This document shows, piece by piece, positions 35,008 through 43,948 of a DNA stretch of 64,000 bases. Numbering within the stretch: position 1 is the first letter of the stretch; the number at the start of each line of letters is the position of its first letter. A program made the position numbers and the translations under genes. The stretch comes from Seinonella peptonophila (GTDB lineage Bacteria > Bacillota > Bacilli > Thermoactinomycetales > Thermoactinomycetaceae). The notes under the pieces were generated by a model. It had not been told where the DNA came from. It worked only from the letters and a program-made list of their open reading frames with translations, and searched no databases. Location of the stretch: NCBI RefSeq assembly GCF_900129355.1, contig NZ_FQVL01000001.1, positions 697,753-761,752 on the forward strand, in the 5' to 3' direction.

Positions 35008-36210
35008 TTACTGGTTTTCATCCACTCGTAATCCGGGTTTGAGTTGAAATGCGAATATTAATGAAACAGCATTTATAATAAGCAGTAGAGTAAAAGGAAC
35101 AGAATATCCATTAGTAATTTCTTGTAATGCACCAAGTGCAATGGGACCAATAGCAGCAACAATATAAGCAACTAGGAAGGCCATTGCTGTAAGCTGTCCT
35201 GCAATTCTAGGCTGTGGAGCAAATGCAACGAGTAGAACCAATCCAAGCGAAAAAGATGCAGTTTGTCCAAAGCCAAGAATAATAACAGTGAACCAAGATA
35301 GTGTAGCGGGTATAAACGTGAGTAAAGAAAGGCCGGTCAAAGCACAACATACAGAACCTATCATGATTGGACGCTTATCTTTCCAACGATCAGATAATGT
35401 TGGGATCAACACTGTAGCGACTAATCCTGCAATGCTGTAGATTGAAAAGAGAAAACCAGCCTCCTTTTCTGAAAAATGATTGGCTACATATAGAGGTGCC
35501 AACCATGCCATTTGACTAAAAAATAATAATGATTGAATGGTAACATAACCAGTGATCAACCATGCAACAGGATGTCTCCAAGGAAGTGAAATTCGACTCT
35601 GCTGACCTTGATGCTTCTTATTAGCTCGACTGAGAGGAATCCAAAATAGAAATGCAACAAAAGCAGGAAGTGCCCAGACAGAAAGGGATTTTTCCCAAGA
35701 ATCGAATGTGTCTCTCAGTGGAACGGCAGCTCCAGCTGCAATTGTAGCTCCTAATGCCATAGCTCCAGCGTAAAGACCTGTCATCATTCCAGCTCTTGAT
35801 GCAAAATGTTCACGGATTAATCCTGGAAGAACAGCTCCTGTAACAGCTATCCCACACCCCGCAACAGTAGTAGAAAAATAAAGAACCGTTAACGAATCTC
35901 CCCAAAATCGCCCGCCAATACCTAGTGTGAGCATGCCTAAAGACCAAATGATCGTATTCTCTCTTCCAAATCGATTGGTCAAACCTGGAACAATTGGAGC
36001 AACAATTCCCATCGCTAAAACTGGTAAAGTGGTAAGTAAACCTGCTCCGATTGCACCTAAACCTGTCCATCGCTCGATATCTCCTACTAATGGAGGAAGA
36101 GATGTTAAAGCAATACGAAGATTGAATCCTGTAAGGATTAATGCGATGATGAATAAACTAAATTGAGATTTCTTTTTTGACTCAATCCTAAGATTCTCCG
36201 TATGATTCAT
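35008..36210 (-). CDS. MFS transporter, CynX/NimT type
   Basis: A 400-residue protein with about 12 membrane segments and the motif LTGFNLRIALTSLPPLVGDI in helix 1, typical of the CynX/NimT (cyanate/nitroimidazole) group. ATG 36210 has GAGGC upstream. It lies 122 bp downstream of two flavoenzyme genes on the same strand and could export or import their product or substrate. Specificity is unknown. Confidence 0.88.
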   Translation of the reverse strand: MNHTENLRIESKKKSQFSLFIIALILTGFNLRIALTSLPPLVGDIERWTGLGAIGAGLLTTLPVLAMGIVAPIVPGLTNRFGRENTIIWSLGMLTLGIGGRFWGDSLTVLYFSTTVAGCGIAVTGAVLPGLIREHFASRAGMMTGLYAGAMALGATIAAGAAVPLRDTFDSWEKSLSVWALPAFVAFLFWIPLSRANKKHQGQQSRISLPWRHPVAWLITGYVTIQSLLFFSQMAWLAPLYVANHFSEKEAGFLFSIYSIAGLVATVLIPTLSDRWKDKRPIMIGSVCCALTGLSLLTFIPATLSWFTVIILGFGQTASFSLGLVLLVAFAPQPRIAGQLTAMAFLVAYIVAAIGPIALGALQEITNGYSVPFTLLLIINAVSLIFAFQLKPGLRVDENQ

Positions 36211-36331
36211 ATGGTTGCCTCATTTCTTTTTTTAGTTGATCACTTAGATGTCAAGTTCTCCAAAAGATCAAATATCTGCTCTTGTCTTCATTTCGGGACT
36301 AGATGACGCAGAATTAAACTGTATATCTTTT

Positions 36332-37444
36332 TTAGGTGGATACTTGTCCAATGTGCAAATGAGGTTGAAATATTTGTTTGTACTTGACAACATCCGAATA
36401 AGTTCTTGCAAGCTGATCACCATACTCTAATATTTGTTCGTGTACTTTTCGACGAGGTGCGTAGCGTGATTTTAACAGTTGATTAAGCACCTGGACATCG
36501 TGAAATCCATCCAATATCACCTCTGCTAAAATTTTAGCGTCTTCAAGGGTATAGCTCATCCCAAGACCGGTCATGGGGTGGAAAGAAAAAGCTGCGTTCC
36601 CTAGTGCGATTACATTAAAGTGATGATAAATTGATGCCAATGAAGAACTGACCGGAATCTTATGAAACCTGACAGATGTGAGTCCTGTTAAAACATCAAT
36701 ACTTTCGGATACAAAGGTTGATAAATGGTTAATGAGCTTAGATGGGTGAATGATATTATTTAAATGAATCGTTGAGGGAATACCAATAAAGATACGGGTT
36801 ATCCTTTTGTCAAGTGGATAAAAATAAGCAAACCAGCCGTCTGAACTAAAATATAGTCGATTAAACTCCCAAACACTTGGTACCGCTTGCATAAAGCCTC
36901 CATAGATGGAATGGTTATACTGTCGAGTTTCTATCTGTGCATTCATATAGGGATGTACAATAGACTGAACTCCATCGGCACCAATAAATACATCTGCTTT
37001 AATAATCCGACCATCTTGCAGATATAGACGAGAAGCTATATCTGATTCAGTCTCAATGTATGACACAGTAGAATTAAACCAATACTCTACCTTCGGATAA
37101 TTACTACATGCTGTTGTCACCGTTCCTACGATCTCTTTATAGGGAGCTATTATGTAATCAGAACCATATTTTGAAAAATCGAAGTGGTCAATCAGTTGCC
37201 CATCATGATAGTATTTTATAACTTTACGTTTGAGAGCTCCTCTGTGCAAAAGTGATGACAGTAAACCATAATGCTCAAATATACGAATTCCACCAAACTT
37301 GAGAAATTCAGCTCCTCGATTTCCAATGGTTAAACCTCGTTCGAGAACTACAACGTTTAATCCTGCTCTCCCCAGTAAAAATGCGAGAAAGGCCCCTCCG
37401 ATTCCGGAACCAATGATCGCTACATCGAATTTATCCCGGCTCAT
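36332..37444 (-). CDS. FAD-dependent monooxygenase-like oxidoreductase
   Basis: A 370-residue flavoprotein of the UbiH/para-hydroxybenzoate hydroxylase fold: dinucleotide site GSGIGGAFLAFLLGRAG at residues ~12-28, ERG, and the second FAD motif GNAAFSFHPMTGLGMSYTLED (seen as GNAAFSFHPMTG and LGMSYTLED). The halogenase motif GWxWxIP is absent. Its ATG overlaps the stop of the upstream VAO-type gene by 4 nt, so both are co-translated. The pair looks like tailoring or catabolic oxidation enzymes; the substrate is unknown. Confidence 0.85.
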   Translation of the reverse strand: MSRDKFDVAIIGSGIGGAFLAFLLGRAGLNVVVLERGLTIGNRGAEFLKFGGIRIFEHYGLLSSLLHRGALKRKVIKYYHDGQLIDHFDFSKYGSDYIIAPYKEIVGTVTTACSNYPKVEYWFNSTVSYIETESDIASRLYLQDGRIIKADVFIGADGVQSIVHPYMNAQIETRQYNHSIYGGFMQAVPSVWEFNRLYFSSDGWFAYFYPLDKRITRIFIGIPSTIHLNNIIHPSKLINHLSTFVSESIDVLTGLTSVRFHKIPVSSSLASIYHHFNVIALGNAAFSFHPMTGLGMSYTLEDAKILAEVILDGFHDVQVLNQLLKSRYAPRRKVHEQILEYGDQLARTYSDVVKYKQIFQPHLHIGQVST

Positions 37445-38844
37445 TTGATATCTCTCGTGTTCAGATAACGTCCTGGAGAGATAATATCTTGGGGATCAAG
37501 CAGTTTTTTGATTGCATGAAGATGATGGAGTTCTTCACCCCGATCCAATATTTCATTTTCAATGTGATCTATATTTGACCGGTAGGGAAAAGCTCCAGAC
37601 TCAATAAATTTTTGTCTTGCAGAATGACGCATAGCATGAGCACGTTTGATTGCTTCTTCTGACCGTTCAAATGAGATTTGAATGACCATATTGGCTGTAT
37701 GAGATGAAATAAAGTTGAATTCAGCCGCAAGTGCTGTTGGATGCTCGTTCACTGATTGTTGGAGTTGTTGTAATGCAGTTATAGGACTTGTTGCATTTAG
37801 TCCAATAAGGGGTAGAAAACAAAGAAATCCCATTGAACCATTATCTACATCACATGAATCTAAGCGTAGTCCTCTTCGGATGGGTAAACAAGTAGGGATT
37901 CCCTGCGCCAATTGTGCTCGCACATATAAAGGATCATTTTTTGGAGTATTTTTTGCATCTAAAAATCGAGCACCAGCATATCCATCTAATGAGTGAAGTT
38001 TACGAATAAGCATTTGTTCAGATATTTTTACAGTCTCAGGAGTTCCAAGTAATGGTATCAAAATAACAAAATGTTCAGGGTCGGCACCATTTGGCAAAAG
38101 ATATGATCCTGTCTCAGGTACTAAATATAACTCTCGTAAACGAATCATTCCTGTTGTTGGTAACCCCACTCGATATAATTGAACAAGTGATTGAAATACC
38201 TTTGGAAAAAAGTCTTTTCGAAAACGTGCATAATATAAATAGATTGATTCTGGACGTGGAATGAGCGAAATGGCCATTGCAGTTACAATGCCTAAATTGG
38301 ATTGAACAAACATCTGGGTAAAATCAGGACCTGCTGTTCGTCCAGAGTAATAATTTTTTTGATCAAGTCCCCCTGTAGTTACCACTGAACCATCTGCAAG
38401 TACTGCCTCCACACCCAGAATATCTTCAGAACGAGCTCGAATGGTGCCATCCCCTCGATCCAAAGCGTTCCCAACTACGCTAGAATCAGCACAGGAAGCA
38501 GTTACATTAAGCATCCAATTAGTGCCTTCTAATGTTTTCGAAAGTTGTCTCTGCGTTACCCCTGGTTCAATTACTGCATATCCCCGCTCTAAATCCAATG
38601 TCCGAATTTGATTCATTTGTTTTAAGTCCACAATCGTTGTTTCATCTTTTATCGGAATGCGTGAGCCCATACCCCAGTTAAACCCTGTACTGATTGGATA
38701 AATAGGATACTTTTTTGATTTAGCATCTATTACGATTTCACGAACATCTTGTAGACTCTTAGCAGTTCGTACATCTTTCACAGTACGAGGTCGGTGACCA
38801 CCAACGTCTGTGAGATTTTGTTTTGAATTAAAAATGTTATTCAT
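37441..38844 (-). CDS. FAD-linked oxidase, vanillyl-alcohol-oxidase/4-cresol dehydrogenase type
   Basis: A 467-residue flavoenzyme with an N-terminal PCMH-type FAD domain (YPISTGFNWGMGSR, GVTQRQL, DSSVVGNALDRGDG, SNLGIVTAMAISLIPRP) and a C-terminal substrate cap ending LDPQDIISPGRYL, typical of the VAO family, which oxidises para-substituted phenols or sugars. There is no signal peptide. The ATG follows AAGGGG. It is the first gene of the flavoenzyme operon and is coupled by ATGA to the monooxygenase. A phenolic substrate is only suggested by the family. Confidence 0.85.
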   Translation of the reverse strand: MNNIFNSKQNLTDVGGHRPRTVKDVRTAKSLQDVREIVIDAKSKKYPIYPISTGFNWGMGSRIPIKDETTIVDLKQMNQIRTLDLERGYAVIEPGVTQRQLSKTLEGTNWMLNVTASCADSSVVGNALDRGDGTIRARSEDILGVEAVLADGSVVTTGGLDQKNYYSGRTAGPDFTQMFVQSNLGIVTAMAISLIPRPESIYLYYARFRKDFFPKVFQSLVQLYRVGLPTTGMIRLRELYLVPETGSYLLPNGADPEHFVILIPLLGTPETVKISEQMLIRKLHSLDGYAGARFLDAKNTPKNDPLYVRAQLAQGIPTCLPIRRGLRLDSCDVDNGSMGFLCFLPLIGLNATSPITALQQLQQSVNEHPTALAAEFNFISSHTANMVIQISFERSEEAIKRAHAMRHSARQKFIESGAFPYRSNIDHIENEILDRGEELHHLHAIKKLLDPQDIISPGRYLNTRDIK

Positions 38845-39177
38845 AACACTACCCCTTTTGGGACAATATTTATTAATACAAATATACAGTTATCAAATAC
38901 TATTATCAATTAAATTTATATATTTATGTTTCGAAATATTATTGCACAATACAATCCAACATCTTGAAATCGATAGATTAGATGTGAGTTATATTGATAG
39001 TCTTTTCCTCGTAAATTCGATCATGTTAAAAATATTTTCTTACTATCCGAACTCGACATATATTAATATTAGTCTAAGGATTGAGAGTTCTTGTTTTTCT
39101 AGTTGATGGGAGCTTATTACCCCCTAGATTAATCTCGGGACAGAGCAGTCTTGAGGCAACCGTAGAAGGAATCTCTA
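38845..39177. other. Intergenic stretch upstream of the PLP-enzyme gene
   Basis: Very AT-rich DNA (38845-39080) carrying promoters for both divergent genes, turning GC-richer at about 39110. No clear gene or long dyad. Confidence 0.4.
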
Positions 39178-40155
39178 ATGCGAGACCAAACGGGAGGTAC
39201 ATTGGTCCAGGTGACGTTCTCTGACATTGTCCAAGCAGCGGACAATATCGAGGGAAAAGTCGAAAACACCCCACTTTTGTACTGGGATGATGTATCGAAC
39301 CTAGCAAAAGCAGAAGTCTGGGTCAAGTTCGAGAATTGGCAAATCGGGGGCGCGTTTAAAGCAAGAGGAGCTTACAATTTAGTGAGCTCTCTGGGGTCAG
39401 GGGATTTCGTTACGGTTTCTTCGGGAAGTTTCGGCAAAGTGATGGCAAAAGCCATTGCCGAGAAGCCGGGAGCCTCTCTGACGACGGTAGTGCCCTTTAC
39501 GGTACCTGAACACAAAATCAAAGCTATCCAGTACTATGGAAGCGAAGTGATCAAGTACGGTGCTGAGTACAAGGAAGCAGAAGCTTTCGCTTACGATCTA
39601 GCCGCTCAAACTGGACGTAGAATGCTTGATCTGGAATCCAAGGAGGCAATAGCTGGTCAAGGAACAGTAGCGCTAGAGGCATTGGAATTCGAAGATTTCG
39701 ATGTGATTCTTGCACCGGCTGGTTCTGGTGGTCTAGTCTGTGCAACGGCGATTGTTGCCAAAAACTTGTGCCCCAGAGCGAAAGTCTTTGGTGTGCAAAG
39801 CGAGGCTTCACCAGCATGGTACGCCTCTTTCCAAGCGAAAAAGTTGGTGCCTGTGGAGTACAAGTCGTCAATCGCCGAATCGCTTCACGGTGGCATCTCC
39901 CAATCGTTACTCGATTTAGCACTGGAGGTTGTGGATGGGTTTGTGCTGGTGTCAGAAGCCAGCATTGAATATGCAATCAATCTTGCTGCCAAGAAGATCT
40001 GCATGATTTTTGAAGGTTCTGGTGCTGTTGGCATTGCCGCCTTGCTAAGCCGCCGAGTTCCCGATGTTGAAGGGAAGAAAGTTCTCGTCATCGCAAGTGG
40101 TGGGAATTTGAGTTTGGATGCATTGACCGATATTTTCAAGCGTTACCGAGACTAA
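39178..40155 (+). CDS. Fold-type II PLP enzyme, threonine/serine dehydratase-like
   Basis: A 325-residue enzyme of the threonine dehydratase/serine racemase group. Lys61 in GGAFKARGAYN is the PLP lysine, and PAGSGGLVCA is the glycine-rich phosphate loop. The loop after the lysine normally reads S-[AS]-G-N; here it is SSGSFGKVMA (81-90), with Ser84 in place of the conserved Asn, so substrate handling may differ. AAGGA lies 7 nt before ATG 39178. GC-rich codons set it apart from both neighbours, and it stands alone with its own terminator, indicating transfer. A dehydratase or deaminase reaction is likely but not proven. Confidence 0.82.
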   Translation: MRDQTGGTLVQVTFSDIVQAADNIEGKVENTPLLYWDDVSNLAKAEVWVKFENWQIGGAFKARGAYNLVSSLGSGDFVTVSSGSFGKVMAKAIAEKPGASLTTVVPFTVPEHKIKAIQYYGSEVIKYGAEYKEAEAFAYDLAAQTGRRMLDLESKEAIAGQGTVALEALEFEDFDVILAPAGSGGLVCATAIVAKNLCPRAKVFGVQSEASPAWYASFQAKKLVPVEYKSSIAESLHGGISQSLLDLALEVVDGFVLVSEASIEYAINLAAKKICMIFEGSGAVGIAALLSRRVPDVEGKKVLVIASGGNLSLDALTDIFKRYRD

Positions 40156-40157
40156 AA

Positions 40158-40196
40158 CACCCTGTCGCCACATGGCGGCAGGGTGCTTCTCTTTTC
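40158..40196 (+). terminator. Terminator of the PLP-enzyme gene
   Basis: CACCCTGTCGCC pairs with GGCGGCAGGGTG (one mismatch), a 4-nt loop, then CTTCTCTTTT. Confidence 0.8.
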
Positions 40197-40406
40197 AACA
40201 TACAAATAACCGCTGCTTACTTGCCTATGTCTATCAAGGATTTAATATCCTTTTATGGTGTTATCCAAGCAGCACCTTTTACAAACATACTTAAAATGGT
40301 TCCTCTGTTTTACAACATTTGTTGATATTGTTTCAATTGAAAATGCCAACCTTGAACAGATTCATTTTTGCTGTCAAATCACCTTTCTGAATTTGTTTCA
40401 ATAGAT

Positions 40407-41990
40407 TTACTCATGAAGCCCCCCTGTCAGTCTAGAATATGGTCTGAAAGGACCAATAGGTACTTGAATAAGGCTTGTTTGTGACAGACTATCTAACTGA
40501 TAGAGTTCATCACATGATTGGACATCAAATCCTAATAAAGGATGTCCGCCCATATCCAATGATGATGCGGTGAGCAATAAGCGCTGGACTAACATACCCG
40601 CTTCCATCTGTTGGATACGATAACCCCGATAACCCCAAGTGGATTGGAGTTGTTTTTTATCACCAACTACATGAACACATACAGGAACTTGATAAAGATT
40701 CATATTGTACACTGTCAAGCTTTGCTGTAGTTTTAATCGATGATCACCTAAGCGGATGATATGTAGTTCATGGTTAATAGGATCATAGTAATAAGCACCA
40801 TTTGGTATATCTTCCACTTGATAAAGACAACAATAGATGGATAACCGAGAACCGATCTTTCCGATTTCTTCATCCAGATCATTTGCATAGACAAAAGCAG
40901 CACATGCTTCATGCAACAAAATCGCCAACTGATGTTTCTTAATTTTTTTCAAGGTAAAGTCCAATCCAGGAGAGTAACGTTTTTGGCAAACAGACAACCA
41001 ATCAAAAGAAAAGTCTTTAACAGGAGGAAGAGAGAGAGGATTTTCTGTTTTTGGAAGCAGTCTCATTTTTTTATTACAAAAACGAAATGATTGAGTTGAT
41101 TGGATTGAGGAAGCTTTATTTAATAGGGTAATTTCGGGAAAGGTCCATTGTTTCACAGATGAATATGTCCTCTGCTTGGGTAAGACAGGTATTTCTCTGC
41201 AAAGGGATTGATCATCAAAAGATGTCTTATTGTTTAATTGATTCGTACATTGATCGAAAACAGCACTTGTAGACAGGGGAATCACGGTATACGTAACTTC
41301 CTCTTGATTATTTAATCCTAGTAAATGGTTCACCGCTTGATCTAAAAACTGAAAATGAATCCTTGCTGAAAAACCAAATCGTTTCACTACTTCTAATAAC
41401 TGTCCCATTAAAGCACCTGCATCGAGAGCTTGCAAACGATATGAGAAGTTATGATATTTAAAAAAGTTCTTTTCAAATCGAGTGGTAACAAAAACTGTGC
41501 TAAATAGTGATGAATGAGCACACTGATTACCAAGAGTCTGGTCTAAGTAGTCATCCACATTCCCTTCACGCAATAAGACCAAACAATGATGAGCAACGTC
41601 ATAATGATATATCCCAACTGGTAAACTTTCCATTTTTAGATAAATATACAACTCATTTGGATATAGAGCACCACCTGATGGAACAAATCGTCGATAATAT
41701 TGTGTATGGTCGATTGTTGATTGATTCGGAACACGTAAAAAAGACGTCTGGCAAATATGAGAAATTCCATATACATACCAAAGAAAATGACCAATGGTAT
41801 GTAAATTTGGAGTACCCGTGTAAATTCCCTTTTTTAAATTTAGCGGAATATCTAAAGGAAGAGTGATTGTTGGTAAACCCTGGTATAACTTATATGGAAT
41901 CGGTGCGTTTTCCCAATCCACTTCCCAATCATCAGGATATATCTTCTCAGGCTTAAAGTGTAAATGATATAAAAAATCATGAAGATCCAA
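40407..41990 (-). CDS. SagB-type azoline dehydrogenase (TOMM maturation)
   Basis: A 527-residue FMN-dependent nitroreductase-fold protein of the SagB/TOMM dehydrogenase family, which oxidises peptide azolines to azoles. Two related halves are visible: FVPSGGALYPNELYIYL with YHYD in the first, and YCCLYQVEDIPNGAYYYDP in the second. The start is probably TTG 41990, with GGAGG 8 nt upstream; further in-frame codons would overlap the YcaO gene and lack a ribosome site. It is the last gene of the cluster, 20 bp after ycaO. The family is confident; whether it is fully active is inferred. Confidence 0.85.
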   Translation of the reverse strand: MDLHDFLYHLHFKPEKIYPDDWEVDWENAPIPYKLYQGLPTITLPLDIPLNLKKGIYTGTPNLHTIGHFLWYVYGISHICQTSFLRVPNQSTIDHTQYYRRFVPSGGALYPNELYIYLKMESLPVGIYHYDVAHHCLVLLREGNVDDYLDQTLGNQCAHSSLFSTVFVTTRFEKNFFKYHNFSYRLQALDAGALMGQLLEVVKRFGFSARIHFQFLDQAVNHLLGLNNQEEVTYTVIPLSTSAVFDQCTNQLNNKTSFDDQSLCREIPVLPKQRTYSSVKQWTFPEITLLNKASSIQSTQSFRFCNKKMRLLPKTENPLSLPPVKDFSFDWLSVCQKRYSPGLDFTLKKIKKHQLAILLHEACAAFVYANDLDEEIGKIGSRLSIYCCLYQVEDIPNGAYYYDPINHELHIIRLGDHRLKLQQSLTVYNMNLYQVPVCVHVVGDKKQLQSTWGYRGYRIQQMEAGMLVQRLLLTASSLDMGGHPLLGFDVQSCDELYQLDSLSQTSLIQVPIGPFRPYSRLTGGLHE

Positions 41991-42010
41991 AAACAACTCC
42001 TCCTTTTGTC

Positions 42011-43948
42011 TTATGGGAAAGGATGTGGATGAGGATTTAATTCTTCTAAGGATAGTGGTCGCTGTACATATCCTAATTGCATAGGTACATTTCTCACCCG
42101 ATCTAATCCTGTTAAACGTGTAAGGTGATGACCAAATGTCATCGGTAACATTCCTGGTATCAGAACTTTTACACAATAAAGGTTATTTCTCTTTAGTTCA
42201 GGTGTTGTCTGATTAATCACAATTACGTTCATATCTAAATCTTTAAATTTGGTAAGCATCTTTCTAAGATCACAAGTAATGTCATTCGGATCGATTGCCC
42301 ATCGTAATTCATCAAACGTTTGAACTGGAGTCCGAGTATCTAATAAAAAATCGAATCGTTCTTCTGCTTCTGGTAATCCATACAGCAAGGAGTGATCTTC
42401 CATTTGTTGAACGAGAGAAGGATTGGTAAGCATCTCTCTGCACTTTTGCATATCTGATGCATGTGTTCCTGTATGCAAATTTACCATTCCTGCAATTTCA
42501 TGAATGGCACTTTTAACAGCTTGGATCGGATTTAAATGAGCTCCAGCTGCACAGATAAGATGAAGTCCAGCCGATTTACGATTTTTTGCCAGTGCCCATA
42601 TAGTAGGAATATCATTCTCCATCGTCGCATTGAAAAGATGAAGATTATATCCAGCAACAGATTGCAAACGTTGAACCATCCACGCAAGTTCAGTGTCATT
42701 AGCTGAAGCAAGTTCAAGTGGAGCAAGTGCTAACTTACCATACCAAGCCATTAAAAATGCATCTCTTTCCACTACTTCTAGGATGCCATAGAAAATGGCT
42801 TCTTCTAAACTTCCTCCTAAAGCACATCCATTAGAAGTTTCATATACAAAACCATCTTTGTGCCCCAAACTATAATAAGCTAACACCTCAGGAACTAAAA
42901 TTGGACGTTTCTGTATCAATGAATATCCCCATACCCACTTGATGGGCTGTTGTGGATCAAAGGGACGAAAGGGAAATTTCGGAAGAGAATATTGCTCAGG
43001 CGAATGAACACCGACTTCAAAGGGATTTAATGCCTCGGTTTGGAGATGATGATAACAATCAAAAACAGCAGTTTGTTTGCCACGTGGTGATAGACCGCAA
43101 TAACGTTCAAGTCCTTCTAATATGGCTGCTGATTCACTATCGGCAAATGATAGGGTACGCCCAGCTGTCGCTTCATCAACTGTAAATAAAGGGAGATTCA
43201 CAACTACATCAGCAAAAGGAGTAGTCGTATCTTTTGCGCATCCATTTAAACAACCAGTTCGGTTATCTAGATAGTCATTTGCAAGAATTTGTTTAAGTTC
43301 ATCAAGCGAAAGAGTACGAGATGTATATGGTTTCACTTTAGGACTAGATTGAAGTGTAATTCGTGCTTGTTCAGATGAATCAAGAGCAACCTGACTACAA
43401 ACAGGACATAACGGGTTTGGTAAAAAAGAGTGCAATGAACTTTGTAAGGTACGTAAATGAAGGCAACGAATTTTTTCTTTAACATATGAAGGTTTCCCTT
43501 GTAAAATCCGATCCACTTCATATGTTACTAACTGAGCTAAATAGCGTATACTCGTGTAAGTTCCCCATATCTCTTGATTTGCATCTTTAGAAATGTTCTT
43601 TCGCTGGTAGATCTCCCACATATATTTACGGTCACGCCCTGCCATGAGTCGACGATAAATCGCACACTGAGAGCAACCAGGTGTACCTGGGTCAACAAGT
43701 GGACCGATAAATCCCTCACCAAACGAAAGATAACCACTTAACCAAGGAACTGAAGCTTTTTGAAGTAACTTTTCGGCTGTTTGATGAATAGCTGGATACC
43801 ATGCATCGTGTAAAACAAGTGCTAATCTAGTGTTAGGGAGATCTTTTACAAAATCCAAGTGACGAATTATTGAATATTGACTCGATAAATTGCTTGCGAC
43901 AAAATTAGCTAAATGCCCTTTTCCAACAATCCACACATCTGCACTCAT
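42011..43948 (-). CDS. YcaO cyclodehydratase of the TOMM cluster
   Basis: A 645-residue protein of the SagD/heterocycloanthracin type. The N-terminal ~220 residues look like a degenerate E1-like partner domain with Cys pairs (CSQC, CPVC) that probably hold zinc. The YcaO domain follows (ESAAILEGLERYCG, NGCALGGSLEEAIFYGILEVVERDAF), where acidic residues bind ATP-Mg. The protein ends PHPHPFP, the proline-rich C terminus needed by azoline-forming YcaO enzymes. Its ATG overlaps the upstream stop (ATGA), so it is co-translated with the leader-binding partner. It converts precursor cysteines to thiazolines using ATP. Confidence 0.92.
   Translation of the reverse strand: MSADVWIVGKGHLANFVASNLSSQYSIIRHLDFVKDLPNTRLALVLHDAWYPAIHQTAEKLLQKASVPWLSGYLSFGEGFIGPLVDPGTPGCSQCAIYRRLMAGRDRKYMWEIYQRKNISKDANQEIWGTYTSIRYLAQLVTYEVDRILQGKPSYVKEKIRCLHLRTLQSSLHSFLPNPLCPVCSQVALDSSEQARITLQSSPKVKPYTSRTLSLDELKQILANDYLDNRTGCLNGCAKDTTTPFADVVVNLPLFTVDEATAGRTLSFADSESAAILEGLERYCGLSPRGKQTAVFDCYHHLQTEALNPFEVGVHSPEQYSLPKFPFRPFDPQQPIKWVWGYSLIQKRPILVPEVLAYYSLGHKDGFVYETSNGCALGGSLEEAIFYGILEVVERDAFLMAWYGKLALAPLELASANDTELAWMVQRLQSVAGYNLHLFNATMENDIPTIWALAKNRKSAGLHLICAAGAHLNPIQAVKSAIHEIAGMVNLHTGTHASDMQKCREMLTNPSLVQQMEDHSLLYGLPEAEERFDFLLDTRTPVQTFDELRWAIDPNDITCDLRKMLTKFKDLDMNVIVINQTTPELKRNNLYCVKVLIPGMLPMTFGHHLTRLTGLDRVRNVPMQLGYVQRPLSLEELNPHPHPFP

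Noticed and set aside
36332-37444. Flavin-dependent halogenase
   Set aside because: The GWxWxIP motif and the lysine-containing GxGxxG pattern of halogenases are absent.
41507-41866. 119-codon plus-strand frame inside the SagB-like gene
   Set aside because: Antisense to a well-supported enzyme; no ribosome site or recognisable product.
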